A stretch of 5,039 nucleotides of DNA from Candidatus Nanopelagicales bacterium (GTDB taxonomy: Bacteria; Actinomycetota; Actinomycetes; S36-B12; UBA10799): assembly GCA_025455985.1 (NCBI GenBank), contig JALOLM010000189.1:1-5039 (forward strand). The letters run 5' to 3'. The translations under genes were made by a program, and so were the position numbers. The notes below the pieces were generated by a model. It saw only the letters and a program-made list of their open reading frames with translations, was not told the origin of the DNA and searched no databases. The number at the start of each line of letters is the position of its first letter. Position 1 is the stretch's first letter. Shown in pieces: positions 1 to 4,559 of the stretch.

Positions 1-1227
1 GGGACCTTGGCAGCATTGCTGGTGGGTGGCGTGGCCAATGGAACGTCGGCCGAACCGGCATGGCCCGCCGGTCAGCCGTTGACGGTCGCTGTGGATTTGC
101 CGGACGAGCCGGCTCCCGTGATCGGCGATGGGATCACCGCGGCCGAGATGCGGGATCTCCAGACGATCGCAGAGCAAACGGGCGAGTCTCTTGAGAAGAC
201 GGTCGCTCGCGTTGGCTGGCAGCAGGACTTCGCGATGCTCGTCACGGCGCTGCGCGAGCAATACCCTTCCGAGATCGCAGGTGCGCGCATCGACCCCGAC
301 GGGCGTCCGTGGATCGCGTTCCGCGGCAGCGTCCCGGCCAGCGCCGTCGACCAGGTTGCTCGCTATGAGCACAAGGTCTTCGGCGGAGGTGAAGGCGGCG
401 CCGCTTTCGCGGTCGAGCTGCGCGGGGACGCAGGCTTCGCCGAGGTGGACCTGGAGGAGGATGTCGTTCAGGCGCACTACGCTGCTCTGAAGCACGAAGG
501 GGTTGCCAACGCATCCTCTGGCTATGACGTGGCTACCGGCACGATTCTCGTACAGGTAGAGCCTTCATCGGCTGAAGCAGACGGCCTCGCTGACTCGGTG
601 CGCTCGCAGATCACCAAGGCGGGTGCTGACGGAAGCCGGATATCGGTGGAGGTCATCAAGGACGTCGAGCAAACGGAGGATGCCATCTGGGGCGGCGCGA
701 ACATGACTACCTGCACCTCCGGCTTCTCGGTTACCAAGAACGGCACCACCGACGGCATCAGCACTGCCGGTCACTGTTCGAACAGTCAATCGCTTCAGGG
801 CTCCACGCTGACCTTCCAAGCGGCTCATGAGGGAAACTGGGGGGACGTCCAGTGGCATACATCCACCACCACTGAAGCTGATGACTTCTACGGGGGATCG
901 ACCAGCACGAACCTCACCGACGTGAGAGACGTCGCCGCGCGAGGCAATGCAGTCGAGGGGCAGTCGGTCTGCCGCAACGGCAAGACGACCTTCAAGAAGT
1001 GCGACACGGTCTACCAACTGAACCACTGCTCCGGCGACATCTGTCACCTCACGGCTACGCAGACCGACACTGGTGAGGGCGGAGACAGCGGTGGCCCGAT
1101 CTACTTCGGCAATACTGCGTACGGGATCCACAGGGGATCGAAGTACTGGTTTGGTTCGCGTGACACGTTCATGCCTCAGCAGTATTTCGACAACGCCATC
1201 GCGGGGCTCGTCGTCGCCACAAGCTGA
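1..1227 (+). CDS. Secreted serine protease, peptidase family S1 (alpha-lytic/streptogrisin type), 5'-partial
   Basis: This gene encodes an exported chymotrypsin-fold endopeptidase made as a pre-pro-enzyme. Numbering is from the first codon in the window. Residues 3-18 are a hydrophobic signal-peptide core with a likely cut after TSA. No positively charged n-region or ribosome binding site is visible, so the true start lies upstream; TTG at 7 is only the first possible start. Residues of about 20-227 form a propeptide expected to act as a folding chaperone, and the mature enzyme probably begins near A228-G232. The catalytic triad is H258 (TAGHC), D282 (GDVQWH) and S363 (GGDSGGP). Cysteine pairs C238-C259 and C324-C334 (VCRNGKTTFKKC) match the usual disulfides of this family. 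An extra close pair, C343/C348, is present, while the Cys normally just before GDSGGP is absent. A small lipoprotein gene follows 17 nt downstream. Family assignment is firm; substrate specificity is unknown. Confidence 0.95.
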   Translation, partial: GTLAALLVGGVANGTSAEPAWPAGQPLTVAVDLPDEPAPVIGDGITAAEMRDLQTIAEQTGESLEKTVARVGWQQDFAMLVTALREQYPSEIAGARIDPDGRPWIAFRGSVPASAVDQVARYEHKVFGGGEGGAAFAVELRGDAGFAEVDLEEDVVQAHYAALKHEGVANASSGYDVATGTILVQVEPSSAEADGLADSVRSQITKAGADGSRISVEVIKDVEQTEDAIWGGANMTTCTSGFSVTKNGTTDGISTAGHCSNSQSLQGSTLTFQAAHEGNWGDVQWHTSTTTEADDFYGGSTSTNLTDVRDVAARGNAVEGQSVCRNGKTTFKKCDTVYQLNHCSGDICHLTATQTDTGEGGDSGGPIYFGNTAYGIHRGSKYWFGSRDTFMPQQYFDNAIAGLVVATS

Positions 1228-1244
1228 GCGGAGGGCGATGCAAC

Positions 1245-1586
1245 GTGCTGCGTGGTCTTGTCACTTTTGCGCTTGCAGCTGCTCTCACGGGCTGTTCTTG
1301 GCAGAGTTCAGCGCAGAACATCGGCGAGGTGTACGCCTCTGATGATGGAACGAAACTCCAGGTAGTCGTCAACGCCTGCTCCGAGAAGACCGCTGTCGAG
1401 GTTTCCGAGTCCACCGATCAGGTCGGACTGACCGCAACAGCACCACGCACGGACACGGATTGCCAGACGGCAGTCGTGGTCACCCTGAAGGCACCTCTGG
1501 GACAACGCCCAGTTGTGGATCTCCACACGGGGAAGGTCCTCGACGTGATCGTGGAACAACCCGGCGCGGACTTGACCCTGGACTAG
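1245..1586 (+). CDS. Small lipoprotein of unknown function, downstream of the S1 protease
   Basis: This gene encodes a 113-residue protein starting at GTG. A strong ribosome binding site, GGAGGG at 1230-1235, sits 9 nt upstream, which decides this start. The N-terminus is a short lipoprotein signal peptide with lipobox LTGC, so the mature protein should begin at lipidated C17 and be anchored on the outer face of the membrane. The mature part is about 97 residues, with a short Ser/Gln-rich linker. Two further cysteines, C45 and C73, could form one disulfide. Alternating hydrophobic stretches (LQVVVNAC, QTAVVVTLKAPLG, KVLDVIVEQ) suggest a small beta-sheet domain. I recognise no named family. 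The 17-nt gap to the S1 protease gene suggests one transcript. A role linked to the protease, such as inhibitor or surface retention factor, is only a guess. The stop overlaps that of the opposite-strand regulator remnant in CTAG. Confidence 0.85.
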   Translation: MLRGLVTFALAAALTGCSWQSSAQNIGEVYASDDGTKLQVVVNACSEKTAVEVSESTDQVGLTATAPRTDTDCQTAVVVTLKAPLGQRPVVDLHTGKVLDVIVEQPGADLTLD

Positions 1587-1723
1587 GCACCGAGTCCGCC
1601 CTGCCCGTTGGGGGTGACCACGGATTGAGACCGCACCACCAAGACCCCGAGGACTGCCCGATCGCGAGGACGCAGGCCGTCCCTGTCTGTGACGGCAAGC
1701 GGGCCGAGCACACGAATCCGCAT
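1583..1723 (-). pseudogene. Truncated N-terminus of a SARP/BTAD-type transcriptional regulator
   Basis: On the minus strand, an ATG at 1723 opens a 46-codon frame beginning MRIRVLGPLAVTDRDG and continuing with PRDRAVLGVLVVRSQSVVTPN. This closely resembles the conserved start of AfsR/SARP-type regulators: the first strands of the winged-helix DNA-binding domain followed by an RAVLALLVV-like helix. In intact proteins the next segment is of the type LADALWG. Here the frame instead ends in GQGGLGA and TAG. Moving one base recovers a short GRADSV, suggesting a frameshift at about 1605, after which the sequence runs antisense into the lipoprotein gene with no further similarity. Intact members are usually several hundred residues long, so this is a remnant with no complete DNA-binding or transcription-activation domain. 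No good ribosome binding site precedes the ATG. Family recognition is from memory of the motif. Confidence 0.68.
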
Positions 1724-1886
1724 GGCCGAATGATCGCGCAGGTGTCCCTGTTGTGTTCCGAGCCCTCGAGGCCCTCCCCGGTGAGGCTCGCACCGACCCA
1801 CGTCCTTCCGCCGCAAGCCGGGCGCCTCCAGGAGGAGGAGGGCATCACCGCGCCCCAGAAGGTCGCACTTCTTCAACGGCTCCAGC
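1724..1886. other. Intergenic stretch upstream of the SARP remnant; no gene seen
   Basis: No frame on either strand looks like a real protein here. Together with the regulator remnant, it makes a gap of 328 bp between the two lipoprotein genes. It contains an imperfect hairpin at 1759-1790: CGAGCC pairs with GGCTCG, and TC pairs with GA after a one-base bulge. The hairpin could end transcription arriving from the protease operon, but it is about 170 nt past that operon's stop and has no T-tract. A purine-rich GGAGGAGGAGGG run at 1830-1841 is not followed by a start codon at usable spacing with a credible frame. Confidence 0.4.
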
Positions 1887-1906
1887 CTCCGGGCAACCGC
1901 CCGGGG
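1887..1906 (-). terminator. GC-rich hairpin just after the Ig-like lipoprotein gene
   Basis: A perfect six-pair stem, CCGGGC-AACC-GCCCGG (1889-1904), is extended by a G-T wobble and one more C-G pair. It begins 8 nt after the stop codon of the minus-strand lipoprotein gene. No T-tract follows on the minus strand, which is common for proposed terminators in high-GC actinobacteria. It would also work as a barrier to transcription arriving on the plus strand. Confidence 0.5.
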
Positions 1907-1914
1907 CGATCTGA

Positions 1915-2325
1915 TCAGTCAGCCGAGCGGATGGTGACCGTGGCTTCCGCGGTCAACCCATCCCCCAACGCCCGCACCTTGCCACTCCCAGCGACGTCTC
2001 GCGGCAAGGTATAGGAGGCCGTGAACTGTCCGAGAGTCTCCGGGATGCTACTCGCAGACGCGACGCCCAGGAGGGTGGCGCCGCTCTGAGTCATGAGCTC
2101 GATCCTGATCGTCTCGACGGGCACCTCCCGCTCGGACACTGAGTTGTCGTCACAGCCAGTGATCCAGTCGGTCCCCGTCACCTCGAGGGCGGCCCCCGAC
2201 AGCGCCGGATCTGGGGAGACGGCAATGGTGGGCTGTGGGCAGGCCGACGATGTACCAGTGCCACCCGAACATGCCGACAGGCTGAGCATCAATACGAGAC
2301 CTACGAACACTCTCGCGGCACTCAT
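1915..2325 (-). CDS. Lipoprotein with Ig-like/beta-sandwich-type mature domain, function unknown
   Basis: This gene encodes 136 residues from ATG at 2325. The ribosome binding site AGGGAG (2337-2332 on the minus strand) lies 6 nt upstream. The signal peptide (MSAARVFVGLVLMLSLSAC) ends in lipobox LSAC with C19 as the lipidation site, followed by a Ser/Gly/Thr-rich linker. C29 and C58 could form a disulfide. The mature part starts PTIAVSPDPALSGAALEVTG. It continues with alternating strand-like segments (TIRIELM, LLGVASASS, GQFTASYTLP, EATVTI), the pattern of a small bacterial Ig-like or TIG-type domain used for surface binding. No catalytic motif is visible. The gene is divergent from the metalloprotease gene with 85 bp between them, so the two may share control. 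A hairpin follows its stop codon. The lipoprotein call is strong; the fold is inferred from sequence pattern only. Confidence 0.85.
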   Translation of the reverse strand: MSAARVFVGLVLMLSLSACSGGTGTSSACPQPTIAVSPDPALSGAALEVTGTDWITGCDDNSVSEREVPVETIRIELMTQSGATLLGVASASSIPETLGQFTASYTLPRDVAGSGKVRALGDGLTAEATVTIRSAD

Positions 2326-2410
2326 CGGAGACTCCCTAGCGTGAGAAGAGCTATCGGCGACCAGCCGTGTCTACACTACGGGGAAAATCGTGGGACGCGG
2401 GGGAGGGACC
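2326..2410. promoter_or_regulatory. Divergent intergenic region between lipoprotein and metalloprotease genes
   Basis: These 85 bp must hold the promoters of both flanking genes. For the plus strand, TACACT at 2372-2377 fits a TANNNT -10 box and would place the transcript start near 2384, but no good -35 is visible 16-18 bp upstream. On the minus strand, TAGTGT (2378-2373) overlaps it and could be the opposite -10. The site lies in a small inverted repeat, GTGT-CT-ACAC (2367-2376), which could be an operator. If the plus-strand start is right, the GTG at 2390 would be almost leaderless, favouring ATG at 2411 as the metalloprotease start. The box assignments are tentative. Confidence 0.4.
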
Positions 2411-3373
2411 ATGCGGCAGGTCAGGCTCACCGGACTCATCATGGCTGGCACAATTGCGTTGGTTGCTAGTTCAATGCACCTAGTCATCCCGCAGGCTACC
2501 CCAGCAATCGCCGAGGTCATCCCGTGCAATCAGGAAGTCGCACGTTCTACGGCAAACGGATCCAAGACCGAACTGCGTGCAGATTGCCACCCTGCGGGGT
2601 CTCGGATCAATGTCAAGGGAGTGGCGCTGACTGTTCCCGATGTGGGGACCGGCATCGGCCTCGCGGACGTAATGCCCGCCGGAGCTGGTGCTGGCACCGC
2701 CCTCACCGTCTTCAACGACGGCCAGACAATCATTATTGCGGACCAGAACGCCACTGCGACGGAAGGGCCCGCGCCCTACGCATCGCTGCCGAAGTGCTCG
2801 GACAACTCATGGATTTGGACGGGCTATAAGAATCCCAGTTTCAACTACTACATATCTACCGCCGGCCGCCCGGGCAGCGTCTCAGCGGCGGACTTCAGCG
2901 CAGAAGTGAGTTTCGCTCACAACGTCATTGACCAAGACATCAACGCCTGCGGCCTGACCACGGGCACGTCTTCGGTGTCCATAACCAACAAGGGGACGAC
3001 GACGCGACGATCGATGACCACGGACGGGTCCTGCGGAGGGGCGCAGAAGGATGGCTACGACAACATCGATTTTGGACCTCTCTCGGGATCTGCCATCGGC
3101 CGGACCTGCTGGTACTACTCGACTAGCATCACCGAAGCTGACGTTCGATTGAATAGCGCCACTGGGTGGTTCAGAACACTCCCCAACCCTTGCTCGAGCA
3201 AGTACGAGATGGCCTCTGTCCTGCTCCACGAGTTCGGCCATGTCTTCGGACTCGCTCATGTGGATGAAGCGACGCACCCCAATCTGGTAATGAGTACGAA
3301 CTCAACTGCCTGCTCATATCAGGACCATCACTGGGGGTGGGGCGACTACAACAACATGACTGCCCACTACTGA
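2411..3373 (+). CDS. Secreted zinc metalloprotease, matrixin-like metzincin
   Basis: This gene encodes a 320-residue exported zinc endopeptidase. Its N-terminus has charged residues (MRQVR), a hydrophobic core and a likely cut at AIA-EV (34/35). The active site HEFGHVFGLAH gives zinc ligands H273, H277 and H283, with E274 as general base. The segment HPNLVMS follows with M294 as the Met-turn, a hallmark of metzincins. The approach TEADVRLN...W also fits matrixins. The region from about 35 to 125 is a possible propeptide or accessory domain. Several cysteines in the mature part suggest disulfides. The protein ends soon after the Met-turn (GWGDYNNMTAHY), so there is no C-terminal binding domain. 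I chose ATG at 2411, preceded by GGGAGGGA at a tight 2-3 nt spacing. GTG at 2390 would add seven residues in front of the signal peptide and cannot be excluded. The gene is divergent from a lipoprotein gene. Substrate unknown. Confidence 0.92.
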   Translation: MRQVRLTGLIMAGTIALVASSMHLVIPQATPAIAEVIPCNQEVARSTANGSKTELRADCHPAGSRINVKGVALTVPDVGTGIGLADVMPAGAGAGTALTVFNDGQTIIIADQNATATEGPAPYASLPKCSDNSWIWTGYKNPSFNYYISTAGRPGSVSAADFSAEVSFAHNVIDQDINACGLTTGTSSVSITNKGTTTRRSMTTDGSCGGAQKDGYDNIDFGPLSGSAIGRTCWYYSTSITEADVRLNSATGWFRTLPNPCSSKYEMASVLLHEFGHVFGLAHVDEATHPNLVMSTNSTACSYQDHHWGWGDYNNMTAHY

Positions 3374-3379
3374 GCATCA

Positions 3380-3593
3380 GTGGCTCCGGCAAGGCGCACG
3401 AGGTCGTATCTCACGAGTGGAGAAGATGGCGCCAGTTCCACCTGTTGGGGCGTAGTGCACTTCGGCGGCAGCACGGCCGATGTCGCCCCCTACCGCCGCC
3501 TATCGCGCGCGTTGGGGCGCCGCGCTTGCGGCGATTAACGCCGAGGCTGAGGGCTTGGACGAGGAACATTCGTACCCGGCGGAGTTCCGCTGA
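3380..3593 (+). pseudogene. Possible decayed 3' end of an unidentified gene
   Basis: Two short overlapping plus-strand frames in the gap after the metalloprotease look protein-like but not like a complete gene. One, in the metalloprotease frame, runs from a GTG at 3380 to a TAA at 3536-3538 and includes TCWGVVHFGGSTADVAPYRR. The second has ATG at 3480 and TGA at 3591-3593 (37 codons); it contains AAYRARWGAALAAINAEAEG and ends in SYPAEFR. About three quarters of its codons end in G or C. Neither has a ribosome binding site. Read together, they could be the frameshifted C-terminal end of a lost gene. I do not recognise the family, and chance remains possible in GC-rich DNA. Confidence 0.3.
3518..3533. 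terminator. Strong GC hairpin between convergent genes
   Basis: CGCCGC-GCTT-GCGGCG is a perfect six-pair stem with a four-base loop. It sits between the plus-strand metalloprotease gene and the minus-strand two-gene operon, about 145 nt and 65 nt from their respective stops. That position suits a two-way transcription stop. There is no clear T-tract on either side. The same bases would encode an Ala-rich stretch in the possible gene remnant here, so the symmetry may instead come from GCG/GCC codons. Confidence 0.4.
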
Positions 3594-3598
3594 GATGG

Positions 3599-4006
3599 CT
3601 AGCGCACTTCTGCGTCGGCCGTGCTCTCAACCGCACCGACTGGTGGGCCAATCGTGAAGGTCCCGAGGACGGTCGTTCCGTCGCTGGCATAGAGAGGGAT
3701 CTTCACTTCCAGGCCGCTTCGGTCGGTCTTCATGAACGCGACCGCCTCCTCGGGCGATCGAGGCGTGTATTGGGGGAGGAGGTCATCGGACTTCACGTAT
3801 CCCTGCACACCACCATCCCCGATGGCTTCAACGAGGTCTGGTTCTGTGTTGGCTCCGAGTGCAGAGCCGTAGGTCTGTCCGTGGTCGTTCACGCGGAAGC
3901 CGTCGGGGGAGTCAGGCTCACCTGATGTAGCAGCGACCGTAATCGTTGCCGCTCCTAGCAATAAGCCAGCGGCCAGAGACACAATATTCGGAATCCGATT
4001 CGCCAT
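3599..4006 (-). CDS. Exported or membrane-anchored protein of unknown function, second gene of operon
   Basis: This gene encodes a 135-residue protein with one N-terminal hydrophobic segment (about residues 8-26), acting as a signal peptide or membrane anchor with the rest outside. There is no lipobox and no cysteine. The outer part holds FRVNDHGQTYGSALGA, then EPDLVEAIGDGGVQGYVKSDDL, an acidic PEEAVAFM helix and a final strand pair around IPLYASDGTTVLGTFTIG. I recall similar uncharacterised secreted proteins from actinobacteria with this NxxGQTYGSA / GYVxSxDL / IPLYxxDGxTVxGxFxI pattern, but no function. ATG at 4006 is preferred because GAGG (4016-4013) lies 6 nt upstream. An in-frame GTG at 4018 overlaps the upstream stop as GTGA but has no ribosome binding site. 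The upstream gene ends only 8 nt before this ATG, so the two should be co-transcribed and possibly translationally coupled. Confidence 0.85.
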   Translation of the reverse strand: MANRIPNIVSLAAGLLLGAATITVAATSGEPDSPDGFRVNDHGQTYGSALGANTEPDLVEAIGDGGVQGYVKSDDLLPQYTPRSPEEAVAFMKTDRSGLEVKIPLYASDGTTVLGTFTIGPPVGAVESTADAEVR

Positions 4007-4014
4007 GACCTTCC

Positions 4015-4455
4015 TCACCAGTTCTGGTTCGGGCTGACATACGTCGACACATAGGAGTAGTAACTACCCATCCAGTGCGCGGAAGCCCCCTGACTGTGGT
4101 AGGTGCCGCTCCCGCAGTTGCCGGACGTCGGGGCATCGATGCCCGTGCTCGTTCCAGACGTGTACTGATAGCCGGTCGACTTGCAGAGCGAGGTGCCCTT
4201 GTAGAGCTTAGGGAGCACACCTATCCAGCCGCCGCCCACGGAGCCGCTTGTCGAATAGGCACCGGTTCGGCCCTGGATGTACGACGTCTCGGTGAGGACC
4301 CATGCCCGGTTCTTGTAGGTCTCCCCATTGAGCGGGCCGAAGAGCTTCCACGAACTGTACGAGTCCGCAACCGCGACGGTGGCAGACGCGCCAATCGCGA
4401 ACCCTACGACGAAGAGAACGATCGAGGCGCGTAGGCCACGTAAGGCATTCCTCAT
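4015..4455 (-). CDS. Secreted Tyr/Ser/Gly-rich protein of unknown function, first gene of operon
   Basis: This gene encodes a 146-residue exported protein. Residues 1-30 form a clear signal peptide (charged MRNALRGLR, hydrophobic core, cut after VAVA before DSYSSW). The mature part of about 116 residues is rich in Tyr, Ser, Thr, Gly and Trp. It begins DSYSSWKLFGPLNGETYKNR and ends YSYVSTYVSPNQNW. Two cysteines, C91 and C114, may be disulfide-linked. There is no catalytic motif. I recall uncharacterised actinobacterial secreted proteins with this DSYSxWKxxGPLNG start and SPNQN-type end. The small size and aromatic C-terminus loosely recall secreted bacteriocins such as the lactococcin 972 family, but I see no convincing motif match. 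ATG at 4455 is chosen because GGGGG (4468-4464) is 8 nt upstream; ATG at 4461 is too close to it, and GTG at 4482 adds an unlikely leader. The gene is transcribed from the promoter at 4504-4532. Confidence 0.87.
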   Translation of the reverse strand: MRNALRGLRASIVLFVVGFAIGASATVAVADSYSSWKLFGPLNGETYKNRAWVLTETSYIQGRTGAYSTSGSVGGGWIGVLPKLYKGTSLCKSTGYQYTSGTSTGIDAPTSGNCGSGTYHSQGASAHWMGSYYSYVSTYVSPNQNW

Positions 4456-4503
4456 ACTCATTTCCCCCGTCCAGCCATTCACACGGATTGGCTCTCAAGT
4501 AGC

Positions 4504-4532
4504 ACGCTAGGACTGGCCTACGGCGGTGTCAA
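4504..4532 (-). promoter_or_regulatory. Sigma-70-type promoter of the two-gene operon
   Basis: On the minus strand a perfect TTGACA -35 box (4532-4527) is followed after exactly 17 bp by TAGCGT (4509-4504), which fits TANNNT. Transcription would start near 4497, giving a leader of about 40 nt before the ATG at 4455. This is the best promoter in the window. A second TTGACC lies 8 bp upstream (4540-4535), making a short direct repeat of TTGAC motifs. Confidence 0.72.
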
Positions 4533-4536
4533 TGGG

Positions 4537-4558
4537 TCAACTCTCGGGAGCAAGTTGA
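4537..4558. promoter_or_regulatory. Inverted repeat upstream of the -35 box, candidate operator
   Basis: The arms TCAACT (4537-4542) and AGTTGA (4553-4558) form a perfect six-base inverted repeat around a 10-bp centre that itself contains CTC-GG-GAG. It starts 5 bp upstream of the -35 box, at about -40 to -62 relative to the predicted start. That position is typical of a dimeric activator or regulator site. It could also be chance, as the arms are short. Confidence 0.42.
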
Positions 4559-4559
4559 A

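Noticed and set aside
773..786. Perfect 14-bp palindrome ACTGTTCGAACAGT inside the S1 protease gene
   Set aside because: It overlaps the codons just after the catalytic His (HCSNS). Its half-sites are in the opposite order to an actinobacterial SOS box (GAAC then GTTC), so it is most likely a product of the coding sequence.
565..1131. Minus-strand open frame of 188 codons inside the S1 protease gene
   Set aside because: It is antisense to the catalytic domain with its conserved triad and has no motif of its own; it is a shadow of GC-rich coding DNA.
1460..2014. Long plus-strand open frame across the lipoprotein end and the intergenic region
   Set aside because: Its start lies inside a better-supported gene, and the translation is Pro/Arg/Gly-rich with no motif. 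It also runs antisense to the regulator remnant and the lipoprotein end.
3367..3383. Short stem ACTGA-GCA-TCAGT around the metalloprotease stop codon as a terminator
   Set aside because: It has only five perfect pairs plus a wobble and one more pair, is not GC-rich and has no T-tract, so it is too weak to call.
3899..4220. Minus-strand frame overlapping both genes of the operon
   Set aside because: It is out of frame with two clear signal-peptide proteins and has an Arg/Thr/Pro-rich shadow composition.
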